Shown piece by piece: positions 48,086 to 60,480 of a DNA stretch of 64,000 bases; the stretch's first letter is position 1; the number at the start of each line of letters is the position of its first letter. Source of the DNA: Primula veris (Eukaryota; Streptophyta; Magnoliopsida; Ericales; Primulaceae); contig OY821744.1 of NCBI GenBank assembly GCA_963682055.1, positions 30,418,967 to 30,482,966 of the forward strand, given 5' to 3'. The notes beneath the pieces are model-generated. The model was not told the DNA's origin. It ran no database searches and saw only the letters and a program-made list of their open reading frames with translations. Made by a program: the position numbers and the translations under genes.

Positions 48086-51000
48086 TTAAGTTCCAGCCTT
48101 GCGACGACCCACACGAGCAACAAAACCAGCCTTAATCGGAGCCACAGATCGACCAGACCCACACTGCAATGTACATAAGAGAGAAAACTAATTAAAGATT
48201 AGACAAAAAAAAACTAACTCATAAAAAAGAACATCTGACCATCATAATTGGTTACCAACTTACTGGTATGTCTCAGATTAGTCCATCATATAAATATGAC
48301 ATCAGACAATGTAGGCAGATATTTACATCATACATTATTAGAGGCCTCAAGAAGGGAACAACTAATTACTTATACGTTACATGATATCTCAGAATATTAT
48401 ATAGCGCAAAAAAAATAAAAGTTTAACCCATTAACACAATGTTGCTCAATTGTCGCCCAAAACTGTTAGAATTTTGGTTTTCCAAATGCAGTGTCAGATG
48501 AAAACGATTGCAGTATTTTTGCCCAATAAAAGAAGAAACTTTCCTCATAGACATTAGGAATGGACAACTAATTACTTCCATATATGACAAGAGTTATCAC
48601 TCGGTGGATCAACTAACTCAAACAATAACAAATAAATATCTGGCAACCTGAGCTACAACATTAAGGACATCTTAAATGTAACAAAAGACACCAAAATTGT
48701 TCATTATCAGTTTTCAAGTGTTACAGTGGGCTTCTTAGCATGGCTACAGCCTATACGCGAGCCATCAAAGTAACCGGCTCTTATTTGGGCTTATGGAACC
48801 AATCGGAACATATCATGGGCACGTGTTATAAGCTCAAAATAATAATATAAAAAAAGAAAATTTTGCATCTGAATACGAGAAAATGAGGGTAAAAAGATTG
48901 AAGTTGATTAACAGTATTCCAAGGAGGGGTGAAAAAACTAAAAATAGGCAAATTACTTGTGTTTGTTTAGATGTTATTGTTTTTGAAAATGTTTTGTACC
49001 TATTATTTATTTGTAAAAACGCATTGATCACCGTAACAAGAGTTTTTGTCGTATTTAAAATCTTTATATTATCAGAATCAACCAAGAAAAGAATAGTATT
49101 TTTTACCTACATAGGAATAATTGGTTATCTCAGCTAGTATATAGCTCTCAATAGATAGTGCAAAAGGACAGAAAAAATATTTAGGAGTAAATGGTTAACT
49201 CAATTAGTGAAAAGATTATACTCTACAAAGCAAAAGATTTAATGTTTTGTTTCTCAGGTTGCAGAACAATATAAATTAGCCATCAGATTTCTATTTGACA
49301 ATCCTTAAAACAACTTTTCCCATTCCCACGTGATTAGATGAGTTCAATCAAACGACATAAAGCTAATACAATATTAAGTGTGTGTGTTGGATAGTCGTGG
49401 TGGTAGTACTGATGGAGAGGGGGGGTTTATCTGCTGAATCCTCTAGGGGGCTCATAATTGGTTCCCTGTTTTATTCAAAGAAAAGTGTACTGAACTAGGT
49501 TCATTACAAATGTAACTATTCTATAATTGGGACAATTGTATACAGGTACATGCGGAGCAAACTAATTGTTGTAAATTAGTGTGCCTCTATGCATATATTA
49601 TAAGTAGGTGCATATACTAAGTATATCTGAGCAGATACGCTAAATAGTATATCATGTATATCTCTTGTATTATCATATCTGACTCCATACGCTAATGAAA
49701 ATTCAAGTATTTTTTATTACTTACAATGATATCTAAGAAAAACTGATTTTTTTTAACATATACTCCTGTCTTAATATGCTATAGGCTAATCAGATTTAAT
49801 ATTATTATGATAGTATATCTGGTCAGATATACTTAGAATATGTACCTCTTTCAAGCAAGTTCAAGTGCTAATTTTCTTTACAAATAAGTACAATGTGGAA
49901 CAAAAACGAAATATTTGCATAAGGATTTTAATTACCTTTTCACATCTAAGAAAGAAGAGTCGATTCTCTTTTGATAGAATTGTGTCTGGACTTTTGCACC
50001 CATTGCAAATGACATACTCATCTGCATAAACAGAGCAATAATCATGACCAAGACAAGACAACGACGGAAATTAAGAATATAGCAAGGATAACAACTTTTA
50101 TCTTCTAAAGGTTCAAAGTTTTTGTTTAAAATGGTGGTATAATTTAACGAAGGAACCGTACAATTAAGAAACAACTTTTTAGTTACTGTCCAATTTCCCC
50201 ATATCATTTACTACTCATGTAATCTTTTCTATAAAATTATATTTAAGTTTACAGTGTAACAGTATAACAGTAAGGTATAAATGGAACTTACTAATATATC
50301 TTCGCAGAATACCCTCAAAGTTTTTTGGGGCAAATCTTCCTTTTATGACTAATCTTTGTTGTCCATCGAGCGAACCATTTGTTCCCATTTCCGCTAGCAA
50401 GAAAGTCATGACATGCTCTGGCTGCCTATGCATGCTGTATCACAGACAATATTTATAAAAACATAATAAATTAAACTATTAACGTGCATTCTATGAGGAG
50501 ACTAGGGGTTAGCAGCTTCTAGGAAAAGAGCTGTGAGCCTGGATCATTTCAACACGCGGAAAAAACTGGTGTTTTTTACTGTCATTGAGCTGTATTGAAG
50601 CATCTGATACCCAAAGGTGTAAGCTGGCTTAATAAAAAATCATTTATGTTTAGAGAGAGTGAGAGAGATAATAGTGGGTGACCGGAGCATCTTGTGTAAG
50701 AGACAAAATGATATAGGAGTAGTAGTGGTACTTCAGAAAGTCATTCTAAAAATATTGCAGCTCCAATACAGTGTTCTTTTAGCAAAAAAAAAAAAAAACT
50801 TGGATTTATTTGCTTGAATCTTTTTTAGGCGCAAGAAGTTAAAAAGGCTTCGGCTAAAATGATCGTCGTCCAAAATTGATCAAGCTTCGCAGCATGTGTG
50901 TTTTTTCGTGTTTTTGTTGTTGTGTGTGTGGGGGTTAGCACCAGCCAAAGAATCTCTACCCACAATAGATCCAAATTTGCTGAATATTGTAGTGAACATA

Positions 51001-53645
51001 ATATTAATAAATAAATAAAATATGTTAGCCTTACGTTTTGCAGAGGTCCATAAAGTTAACAAACACGGTTTTCTTTGTGCCTTCACGAAGAACTTGAGGA
51101 GGCCTCATGACTGTTCTACGTCTATCCCCGGCAAGCTCTGGATTATTCTCACGTAATATGTTGAACACACGTCCAAGAAGCTGCAAACATTTAAATAAGA
51201 CAGTTAAATTTGATGTGGAATGGGCTGAAATGCTGATATCCCTGGGCATGTTTGTCTAACCGTGCTTTAACTTTATTTACTTAAAAGTACAAACACATAA
51301 AAGCGTGTTTGGAGATATAGCTTTAAGTAAAGAAAAAAAACCTCCACAAAAGTTTAATTTTGAAAATAATATAGTAGAAGTTAACTTTTTTTTTATACTT
51401 GCACTACCAACAAGTGCTATTCACTCCTCTCAATATGAAAGTTACATGTACCACCGTTCTCCAAACTAACATTTATTTTTCAGTTCAAAGTGCATTTTTT
51501 AACATCCAGCTAAGGATGAGATAAAAGAGAGACCATTAAGATGGTTTGGGAGTTTAGGGCGCACCGGTTAGAAAAAGTGAAGAGATTACGGTAGGAAGAA
51601 ATAAAAGGTTGGGGCAGACCATTCAAGACTTGGATGCAAGTGATTCATAAAGACACGAGTGTTATGCAAATAGAAGAACAAGTACTGTTAAATAGGATTA
51701 AGGCATAAAAAAATTAACTACAACATGTTTTTTTCATATGGCTTCAATCAAAAGTGTACTTTTGTAGTTTTTGAAGATACAAACAAACAAGCTCGGTAGT
51801 CAATACACAGCACAACCGTATTTAAATCATTAAAGAAAATAGTTCTTCAGAAATGCGTCCTAAAGCGTTTTATAAAAAGAAATAATTTGGAGCCAGCTTC
51901 GAGTGAAGAACAAATTAACAGTACCTAAGTGTAGACACCTCATAATCGCATGCAAGGTCACGTATATCATGCGCAAAGAACAAGGAAAAGCAAAGCAATT
52001 CAAGTCAAAAAAGGAAGGAAAACTTTTTAAAAGATAACAACCATGTGCACATTATCCTTATTTGGTTGCGACTTGTAAGCTTTGTTTTTTTGCTGAAAAG
52101 CTGAACTGCATTTGGTTGACCGGCTTAAAAGCTGAGATTTCAGGTCTTTTGGCCTAGATTATATAAAATCATTACGCTGGATGAACCTAGTTTTTACTAA
52201 ATTTAAAAAAATTAAGGTTTGTTGAAAAGCTGAAACCCAAGCCCATTATTTTGATCAAGAGAATGAAAAACTATACCTCATCATAATGATAATCTCGGTC
52301 TGTTCCTTCCCATGGTGACTGTGGTTCCAAAATAATTCCTTCACCTTCTTCACCCTCTTCAATATGATCTGCGACATAAATTGCAGAATGAGATACTGGG
52401 CACAGGAATATAACAAAAAGAAGGCAAAACAGCGCATAATCACGATTAATTGTTACAAGCTTCCTACCATCTACATCATCTCCAGCGTTTTCTTTCTCAT
52501 CATTCAACACATCAGTTATCACCTGATATAATGAATCAACTGTGAACCAAATAAACACAAAATGATAAAGGTATAAAAATTAAAAAACTAGAGATGAAAA
52601 GATAACTCACAGCTTTCTTCTTCTTCTTCTTCAGACCAGAAAATGTGCTATCGAGACCTTCAGAAACTAGACCCATGGACAAGTTAGAATGATGAATTTA
52701 AAATGAATTTAAAACCAGACCCATGGACCAGAAAATTGTGTGTGGATTATTTATGATGTCTGAGAATAATTAACTCCAGAGCAAATCTACCTGACAAGCT
52801 TTCAGTTTTTTCAGCCAACTTATCCACATCATCATCCACTGGTTCTTGAATTACAACCTTCTTCTTCTTCTTCTTTTTGCTAGGATCAAATGGAGCAATC
52901 TGCAGCATAACAAATAAGAAATCAACTGATGCGATTGATATAATCAGAAATTGCCACAATTAAACAAAAAAAATTGATGTGGGTGCACCAAAATAAATGC
53001 CAAACCGTTTTTAGCTAACACAAAATTGATTTCATCTATATAAGAATTGTAATGTGGACTCAATCCTATTATATTTAAGCGAAACAAAGTTAAGTTTTTC
53101 AAAAATAACTGGCTATAGAATACAAACATCGAAACTAGTTGGGAGACACGAAGTCATGTAAAATCAATATAGCTTCCCAGCTAGCCAACAATGTCACGCC
53201 ATATGGCTAAACTAATCCTTTAGGGGAATATCAAAAGCGACAAAAAAAACTAATTCAAGGCTGGCGAAGGAAGTAACTAATTTAAGACTATGTAACAACA
53301 AATCATGGTAACCACAATCAAATTCGGACTTCATCTGATGTTTATTGCAAGTGTGCAGCATCTGATTATATAAAGCAAATCTTAAAGAGATTCCCAAAGC
53401 CAATGTGATAAAGATTGAAAAAACCTATACTGCTATAGCTTAAAATAAAGAGAAACTTTCACGAATAGTGGTCATGGACTCATGGGTGCATATACTTAAT
53501 CATAACCGATGTAAGAAACAGAAGTAAATTACCCCATAACAGAATGAAAACATACAGTTAGATAATCTGGAAATATGAAGTGGGAAAGAGAACTTACATC
53601 AGCTACCTCCTCTTTCACTTCGACTAAATTTTCTTCGTCCGCCAT
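48086..53645 (-). CDS. EIF2B (eIF2 beta): Translation initiation factor eIF2 subunit beta
   Basis: Nine coding exons close in phase to 270 aa: 53598-53645, 52791-52899, 52611-52666, 52468-52522, 52277-52368, 51035-51180, 50292-50434, 49936-50021, 48086-48163. eIF2 brings initiator Met-tRNA with GTP to the 40S ribosome; the beta subunit contacts eIF5 and eIF2B through its lysine blocks. Visible here: [10 protein letters not shown] start, lysine block 1 (residues about 24-30), lysine block 2 (about 64-69), an acidic stretch (EEGEEGEG), the conserved core ([35 protein letters not shown]) and a C-terminal C2-C2 zinc ribbon (CNGCKSPDT and CEKCGSG). Length matches the Arabidopsis protein (about 268 aa). 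Only two of the usual three lysine blocks are present, as in other plants. The introns carry a LINE remnant and a MITE. Very well supported. Confidence 0.97.
49606..49847. mobile_element. MITE in the last intron of eIF2 beta
   Basis: 242 bp with 32-bp inverted ends: AGGTGCATAT plus CTAAGTATATCTGAGC at the left and the matching TATACTTAG plus ATATGTACCT at the right, with a few mismatches. The interior repeats ATATCTGA-like motifs. No coding capacity. Confidence 0.65.
51516..51708 (+). pseudogene. LINE ORF2 C-terminal remnant in an eIF2 beta intron
   Basis: The plus strand reads [13 protein letters not shown], stops, then in another frame [16 protein letters not shown] and a short tail ending LLNRIKA before a stop. 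This matches the C-terminal pattern of plant LINE ORF2 proteins (LRWFGH... GRGRPKKTW...). It is antisense to eIF2 beta, lies between exons 5 and 6, and is too short and broken to function. Confidence 0.65.
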
Positions 53646-53842
53646 TGTCTTATGGAGTTGTTCAACCGGCAAAAATATTTCACCAGAAAGATCAAATAAT
53701 AAAATAAAGATCTGTACTCACAGAAGTCAAAAAAATTGACAATGGCACAAATCTTTTTTTCTAAATATTAGAAACACCTTTCATGCTGATGCAAAAAAGT
53801 TCTATAAGTTGTTACATTACTTTCACTTCGAAGCAACGGTTA

Positions 53843-54141
53843 CAGGGGCGGCCCGCTAGTATAGCTTGTCCAAGGCTAAAAAAAATCGGTTGCCCCAAAT
53901 TATGTATTTTTATATACAAAAGTTGATGGTAATGAGAATTGAACACATGACCATTGAGTATTAAACGTTATGTATCATATTATTGATCACTCCACCACTA
54001 ACAATTATGACAATGTTTATTAAATTATTTTTTAATATTCTAATAATTAGATATTTGGGCCTACGGGATTGCCCTTTAAAAAAATTGGGCTTTCGTGACT
54101 AAGGCTACAGCCTTACTGGACTTCCCACAGGGCCGCCCCTG
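53843..54141. mobile_element. hAT MITE just upstream of eIF2 beta
   Basis: 299 bp flanked by perfect AACGGTTA copies (53835-53842 and 54142-54149). Ends are CAGGGGCGGCCC and GGGCCGCCCCTG, exact inverted repeats. It lies about 200 bp before the eIF2 beta start codon, in promoter or 5'UTR sequence. Confidence 0.9.
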
Positions 54142-54149
54142 AACGGTTA

Positions 54150-57100
54150 ACATCACATTATTCTGTGTACAAAATATATAGCAACTGGCCTAAGAAAAAA
54201 CATCGATTGTGTTTTAAATTACTAAGAAACAATAAAATTTGAGATAAATTATAACTTTTTTTACATTAAACAAAAATTAACCAATAAAGTTCCTTAAACT
54301 ACTTCTAAAAGCAACTCCAATGATAATCTTATGTTATGTATTAGTGACACTCATCTTACTCATGGGGGAAAAAAAACTGAAATTTCTAATCAAAATTTCA
54401 TTTAAAAGCAACTAAAAATCATAATGCTTTGCACATTTAAGAATCTTCTCAACAAATCAAATCCATGAGTGGTAAAACAGACATAACCCTATAGCTAGAT
54501 ATATAAAAAAAATATGAAATTTGCTTATAATACCGTATAATATTACTGAGATGAATAAAAAGATAAAATTGAGATCGACCCACAAACAATTGAAAGATTA
54601 CACGGTGCTTGATAGTATTATACACTTTACAGTACATAACCCTATAGCTAGGTTGAATTTTTCAATATTAAAATCCAATTAATTGTGTTTTTAACCAAAA
54701 CTGTAGAATATTAAGAAGGATTAAATAGATAAATATACACACATACCTTAATAGTAGATGAGAGGGATGAAGAGAGAGATGGAACAGAGTTCTCCTATTA
54801 ATTACTCAAATAATTTACATTTCAAATAATTTGTATCAAATTATTTAAATTATATCATTCACTTTTAAAAAATTCGATTTCATGTAATTTATTTGTAATT
54901 TTTTGCAAAGTTGCACGTAATGCATACAATATAGTCTATTTTTTGGAACACGCATTTTGGAACGGAGAGACTAATTAGTATAGTATACAAAAAATAAGAG
55001 AAATATTATACAATTTGATACAATAAGTAACTCCAAAAATCACAAGTTGGTACCAAACTATTTTATCAATTTGAAATTTTTGATACTAAACTACATATTT
55101 TATTATAATTTTGATAACACCTTTAGATTAATTGTAGGAAAGTTACATTTAATTTTCATTTTGGTTCAATATTTTATAAAACAAATTAATTTAACCCCAT
55201 TTTTAGTATACACGGTGAACAAATAGATACAATACAATTCAGTTACAAATTAGTCGAGTAAAATAAAAAACCCAAAAAAAAAAACTACAATACTTCAGTT
55301 AAAAATGAGCACGGAAAAGGCTTCACATAAAAATAAATTGGTTAATAAGAAATCAAATGGTTCACATGCTACTGTCTGGAATATAACATTTTGTTATTTT
55401 TTCTAGTATAATTTAATAAGAATGAATGTAAGACCATCTCCAATGTCAATGCACTATTACACCCTTGCACTATTTTAGTGCAGTTTTTACACTAAATAGC
55501 TCTCTAACATAATACTAAAATTACGAGTTTTAACATTATTTTAGTGTAAATAAATACTGTTGCATTATGTTTAGTGTAACACTATTCATCTGCACTAAAC
55601 ACTATTCACTTATATAATTATTCACTTATATAATGGTTTTTTAATACCTTTATATAATATTATTCATTTACACAAAAAACTTTTTACATACAAAAAATTA
55701 TTTTCAAATATTATAATGATTGATAACACTAAATTAATATTTTTCTTAAAAAATGATTAACCTCTTTTAATATTATTTAAGATAGTATTATTGGCTTTTT
55801 TAAAATATTGGCAAGTAAAATTTAAAATATCAATATTAATCTCGAAATGCTAATATAAGTTTAAAAAATAGGATATAATTTATAAAAATCATTGTTATGT
55901 TAAAAAGAAGAATATTCTAAAGAAAATACATTTCAGTGTAATGTTTGGTGTAGATAGGTTGGAAATGAAATAATGTATAATGTGAAAATTACACTATTTT
56001 AGATTAAAAAACCGAGTTGGTAATTGTAGAAAACACAGTAAATTTAAAATTTTAATTTTAATTTTTTTGCTAACATCAAAATGAATTATTCGAAAAGTAT
56101 TTGTAGATTTTGAGAAGAAAGATAGAAATATATGGATGTTATTGAAAATAATGAGCAATGAATTATTACTCATGTAACTAAACGAACATGACAGAAAAAA
56201 AAAAAATAAGCTGTGATGGTAAATAATCAAACTAATAATCTATTATTCAATTTTAGATATCATTACCATATGAGTTAAGCATGATTATATATCTTATGGA
56301 GGGCTATTAATATATAACCTGATTTGCTGAAAATTTCTCTATAAAAAAAATCGTTTTTAAATTTTTCGGGGGTGGCGACAGATTCCCCTGGCCCCTCTAA
56401 ATCCGCCCTTGTATATATGTCGGTAAAGTTGAATTTCATCGCCATGCCGTCCCCAATTAGGACGTTGGGAAGCAAAATATGTCACTAATTCCGTCCACGG
56501 TTTGATTTTTTATTTATTTTTTAGTACGTGCATGACATATATATTTTCACAACTTGATTGCACCTATTCACCCAAAAGTGAAAACTCGCACCAGTTGTCG
56601 TACAACAACAATAATCACGTCCCACCACCACAAACCGTGACCATCCATAGCTCAATGACATTCCCGACCACTACCGCGCCGTACACACACCTGATGATCA
56701 AAACAAGAGTTTTGTTGTGCAGCACGCCTTCCACGTTGGGCAGCAACTCACGATTAAGTCATCATCCAAGGAGATGTGTTTGGTTGAGTTCCTATTCTTT
56801 TCTCTATATATACATCTTCTACAATCTGTTGCAGGACGGAGTTATTGATTAATAAAGTTGTATAATTCTACTTCTCTAGTCAAATTCATGTTTCAATTCG
56901 GTTTTGGTGCTACATAGGCTGCATGTGCCTTTAGTGAACAACTAAACAAGCGGTGGTTAGTGTACAGTACTACTGGCCAAGTAGGTTAACATAATCCGCA
57001 TGCTTTCGAACGGGGTTTTATACATTTGGCACACCAAACTATGTATTTTTAACGATTTTGATATCTATTTTTCAATTTTTCTAATTTGGGTAACAAACTA

Positions 57101-57460
57101 TAATAAACTTTTCAATTTATGTATCATACTATAATAAATTTTTTAAAGCAGTTACCAATTAATCACGGAATCATGTCACGTGACAGCACGTGCTTGACAA
57201 ACGTTAACGTAAGAGAGTAATTTTGTCATTCTGCACCAAAATATATCATCTTATAAAAATATTTTCCTCAAATTTCACATATAACAAAAATCAGTACGTA
57301 GTACAAATTTGAGAGAAAACGTTGTTTTAATATGATATATTTTTGTGTATAATGACAAAATTCTCTCACGTTCAATTTATCATCTTATAAAAACGTTTTT
57401 CCCAAATTTTACACATAACAAAAATCAGCACATATTACAAATTTTGGGGGGAAACGTTGT
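54150..57460. other. Non-coding interval with repeats
   Basis: No supported gene. About 55430-55990 is a low-complexity block with repeated TGCACTATT/AGTGTAA motifs beginning CCATCTCCAATG, MITE-like. About 56409-56500 is a lone end of the long-TIR family seen at 13145-13645. Two direct copies of about 75 bp (ATCATCTTATAAAAA to GAAAACGTTGT) lie at about 57246-57335 and 57380-57460. Confidence 0.55.
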
Positions 57461-58240
57461 GACAAAGCCATAACTTTGATCGGTCGCGTTAGGCTTTTCA
57501 ACAATAATAAATCATGAATTGACAATAAACGATGAACACTTCTCGATCTTTATTAGTATTCGGCAATTGCCCTTGTTCGGACTACAACTTATATCACTAT
57601 ATTTATGCTCGGATCCGCTGTTCGATCCGGAAGATGATCTTTCTCTTCTCTTTGTGCTCGACTTTCTGCCTGGCTCGGTTAGGCTTTTGATGTGATACGT
57701 CCTGACTAGTTTTTATCTTTTCTCTCCTTCTCTCTATATTTTTTAGGTATGATTTCTGGTCCTGGTCTTGGGGGGGATACTTGGCTATTTATAGGCAAGT
57801 ATGCCTCCTAAGATGTTGACAAATGTCTCTATCTTGTGAGATTTTTCTGACATGGGTCCCTATTTAAGTGGGCTTGGGCTTTTAGTAAGATCCAATCCTA
57901 TTCTCAAAGAAAGGCTTGAGATAGCCCATTTAAGCATTAGATACCCCTCTATGATGGGTGGGTCGATTACTACCCGAATAGATACATTCGGGTCTAATTT
58001 TTATCTTCTATCAAGTGCTCCCTGACTTCCTCGGCATGGTTTCCATGTCGAGGGAGTCATGATTGGTCTGTCGAAGAGATGACTTTGGTTTAGCTGCTCC
58101 CTTATGTTTCATTCGACAAATGCCCCTTTTTATAACTGTTCCTTGGGACCCACTTACTGTCTTGGTAACTTGCAAACTTGCTATTTGACTTTGATATGAC
58201 CCTCGGTATCTTTCTTCGAGGAAACCCTTGACCTTTCCAA
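57461..58240. other. Left edge of the mini-gene cluster; LTR-like promoter region
   Basis: Base composition changes sharply at about 57460: from here to the window end the sequence is more GC-rich and shares CTCGG/TCGAGG-type motifs. A TATTTATAGG box near 57789 and pyrimidine runs suggest transcription signals, and it may be an LTR, but no repeat partner is in the window. No coding frame was accepted; a minus-strand frame at 58011-58277 looks like chance. Confidence 0.35.
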
Positions 58241-58252
58241 AGATCCATTTAC

Positions 58253-58258
58253 TATAAA
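58253..58258 (+). promoter_or_regulatory. TATA box of mini-gene 1
   Basis: TATAAA 57 bp upstream of the mini-gene 1 ATG. The spacing is identical to that of mini-gene 2. Confidence 0.6.
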
Positions 58259-58309
58259 GAGGGAATACCATTCCCACAATTACTTATTCCATCACCATCT
58301 TGTGATTTA

Positions 58310-58621
58310 ATGGCTTCTCCCAATAGTTCTACTGGAGATAATTCTTCGGATTATGTCGCTTACTTGGAGAATGAAGTTAAGAAGGCTCGCGTTATGAAAA
58401 GGAAGCTGGCGGACGTGACCAAAAGGTTGTCTGATATGGACGCGGCTCATCACTTGACGATGGCCGACCTGGATTGGGCCTTTGAACTTATAAAGAGGCT
58501 CGAGGCTTCCCTGGCTAAGGAAAAGGCAGCAAAGAGGGCCTATAAGCTCGCTTTCAAGGAGCTGCATGATCGGACCAAGCCGGGGTCGGAGGGCGCTGAA
58601 GCAAGCTCTTCCTCGGAATAA
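58310..58621 (+). CDS. Mini-gene 1: small coiled-coil protein
   Basis: An intronless 103-aa frame starts MASPNSSTGDNSSDYVAYLE, has a heptad-like helical middle (about residues 15-90, rich in K, E, L, A), includes AAKRAYKLAFKEL and ends in acidic/serine residues (EASSSSE). A TATA box lies 57 bp upstream and AATAAA at 58690-58695. It is a clear paralogue of mini-gene 2: same MASP start, same DYVAYLENEVKK / EYVAHLEEEVKK block and same KRAYKLA block. I recognise no family. Being tandem, conserved and free of stops, it is probably a real gene or a recent relic of one. It may belong to a mobile element (see the gene at 62864). Confidence 0.6.
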   Translation: MASPNSSTGDNSSDYVAYLENEVKKARVMKRKLADVTKRLSDMDAAHHLTMADLDWAFELIKRLEASLAKEKAAKRAYKLAFKELHDRTKPGSEGAEASSSSE

Positions 58622-58856
58622 TTAGTCTTTTGTGATTTATTTGTAATTAGGCATTATCCCCAAGTTGTAACCGAATTATTGAAAATATTAATAAAATATT
58701 TCCTACTTTTATTCCTGTCTGTTTGTTTCCTTAATACCTCATTGGATGACTCAATTGGACCTTGGAAATTGTTGTTAATTAGCCTTGAATGCCCTTGGAA
58801 AGTTCATGAGGGTTGTTCTTTCTTTGAGACGATCATTAATGTCCCTCATTTTTCCC

Positions 58857-58863
58857 TATAAAA
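58857..58863 (+). promoter_or_regulatory. TATA box of mini-gene 2
   Basis: TATAAAA, 57 bp upstream of the ATG at 58914, which supports that ATG rather than the in-frame ATG at 58785, which lies upstream of this TATA box. Confidence 0.6.
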
Positions 58864-58913
58864 AGGGGGCTGCGCTGTCTTCTTTGTGTAATTCATTCCT
58901 TATTAACGAACAA

Positions 58914-59252
58914 ATGGCTTCTCCTTATGAAACTAATGGTGATAACCTTCCTGAATATGTTGCTCATCTTGAAGAGGAAGTTAAGAAAGTGCGTTATCTC
59001 GAGAAGAGGGTTGCCCGGTTGTCGGTGGAAGCTCGTCGGGCCGTCGAACTAGACGAGCGATTGGACGCCATGGAGAAAGAGCACCAGAGGTCTTTGCTCG
59101 ACAGTATTCGTGCTCGTACTCGGATCAAAGAGCTTGAGGCCTCTAGAGACAGGCAAATTGCTTCCAAGAGGGCTTACAAATTAGCCCTTGAGGAAGTGTA
59201 TGCTCGGTCGAAGAGGAAGCCCGGTGAAGAAGCTGGTCCTTCTACAAAATAA
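58914..59252 (+). CDS. Mini-gene 2: small coiled-coil protein
   Basis: A 112-aa frame begins MASPYETNGDNLPEYVAHLE. A charged helical stretch (about residues 20-95: KKVRYLEKRVARLSVEARRA and later) ends with ASKRAYKLALEEVYARS and a basic tail ending EEAGPSTK. An in-frame ATG at 58785 would add 43 residues but precedes the TATA box; the MASP start matches mini-gene 1. TGTAATG and AATGAA motifs follow the stop (59270-59325). No known domain; function unknown. A coiled coil would suggest self-association or binding to a partner. Confidence 0.6.
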   Translation: MASPYETNGDNLPEYVAHLEEEVKKVRYLEKRVARLSVEARRAVELDERLDAMEKEHQRSLLDSIRARTRIKELEASRDRQIASKRAYKLALEEVYARSKRKPGEEAGPSTK

Positions 59253-59719
59253 TCCTATTTTTCTTTGTGATGTAATGTCTTTTTGTCGAGAAGTATCTTG
59301 TAATGAAGTTCCCCTTGATTAATGAAAACTCTTCTTTTTCTCTTTCTTGTATGATTTATTTTCCCAATGCATTTAATTTTGACGGCGCATGCTTGTGGCT
59401 TCATTAATAATTTTTCTTGGGTCTTGTGCTTGACCTTATCCACCGAATCTTTTGAGTCTTTGTATCTGGGAACTAATGGGATTCCTTGAGCCTTGTGCAT
59501 AAATCTTATCTTTTAAATCTTGACACTGTTCAACTTCCTCTTTTAAATGCTGGCGTAATTGACACGTGTAGAAGCTTTTCTGGAGATTTACCCTCTTTAA
59601 ATACTGGCTTGAACCCAAGCGTTTCTTCTCAACAGACGCACCTTTCCAATTACCCATGTTTTCCAGCGCCTTTTGATGAACGGTTGCAATTCGCCACATT
59701 AAACCATCTTTAACTGTTC

Positions 59720-59726
59720 TATAAAT
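59720..59726 (+). promoter_or_regulatory. TATA box of mini-gene 3
   Basis: TATAAAT, 92 bp upstream of the chosen ATG at 59812. A second TATATAAAA lies near 59779, too close to the ATG for a leader. Confidence 0.5.
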
Positions 59727-59811
59727 ACCCTCTTAAGATATGGGTTTTTTCATAATCTCTCCCATATATCTTGTTGCCATATATAAAATTTTGCCTTATA
59801 ATTTTCTCAAA

Positions 59812-60105
59812 ATGGCTGGTCCTTCTACCAAATCTGCCTTGGTCTTGCAAGTGGAGGCTTTCGAGGCCTCTTATGGCCATGCACTAAAGCTGTTGAAGGA
59901 TGCTGAGGAAGAGTTGAAGGTGATGCGTTATCACCATACCGAGATGGTTCGGGAATTGACTTGGCTAAGATCCGAACTGGATTATTGCCGACGTGCTCGT
60001 CAGGCTCTAGTCGAAGAGAATGAGGTGTTGAGGGGGAACCCGACACTTCGGGACAGGAATGTCTCTGCCGGGCCCTCTCATCGATACCGATCGACTTCCC
60101 CCTAA
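59812..60105 (+). CDS. Mini-gene 3: small coiled-coil protein
   Basis: A 97-aa frame starts MAGPSTKSALVLQVEAFEAS, followed by a helical charged region (LKLLKDAEEELKVMRYHHTE, then LRSELDYCRRARQALVEENE), ending in an Arg/Ser tail (HRYRSTSP). A longer in-frame start at 59740 exists, but it lies only 20 bp after the TATA box, so 59812 is preferred. AGPSTK is shared with the C-terminus of mini-gene 2. TGTAATG motifs and TTAATGAAAA (about 60615-60660) may mark its 3' end after a long pyrimidine tract. Function unknown. Confidence 0.55.
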   Translation: MAGPSTKSALVLQVEAFEASYGHALKLLKDAEEELKVMRYHHTEMVRELTWLRSELDYCRRARQALVEENEVLRGNPTLRDRNVSAGPSHRYRSTSP

Positions 60106-60480
60106 CCTTCCCCCTTTCTTCTCTTCTTTTTATATATTTTATTTTTTATTTTTTTCTTCTGCGCTTCTTTCTTTTTCTTCATCTTCTCTCCCATCACTCT
60201 TTTTCTTTTTCTTCTTTTTTGTTTTGTTTCTTTGACTTCCTTTTTATTTGTCAGTTTTCTTCATTTCTTTCTCTTCCTCTTTTGTTTAATGCTTTGTTCT
60301 TTTCTTTTTCTTTTTTCCTTTTTCTCTTCTTCTGCACCACTACGATGTAACAATCAACCCTGTGATCTTAAGGGTTTTTTGTTACTTCTAGGGTTTTTGT
60401 CATTTTTCATTTTTCTCTTCTTGCTTTTCACTTCTTTTTTATGTTCCTCTTCATTATCTTCTTCCTCTTCCCCATCGTCG
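60106..60480 (+). repeat. Polypyrimidine (CT-rich) tract
   Basis: About 375 bases are very largely T and C, with repeated TTCTTT and TCTTCT runs, directly after the stop of mini-gene 3. The 88-aa frame at 60232 is just Phe/Leu/Ser from this composition. Confidence 0.85.

Noticed and set aside
58011..58277. Minus-strand 88-aa frame
   Set aside because: Antisense to the mini-gene 1 promoter region, with no domain or conservation with the other mini-gene leaders.
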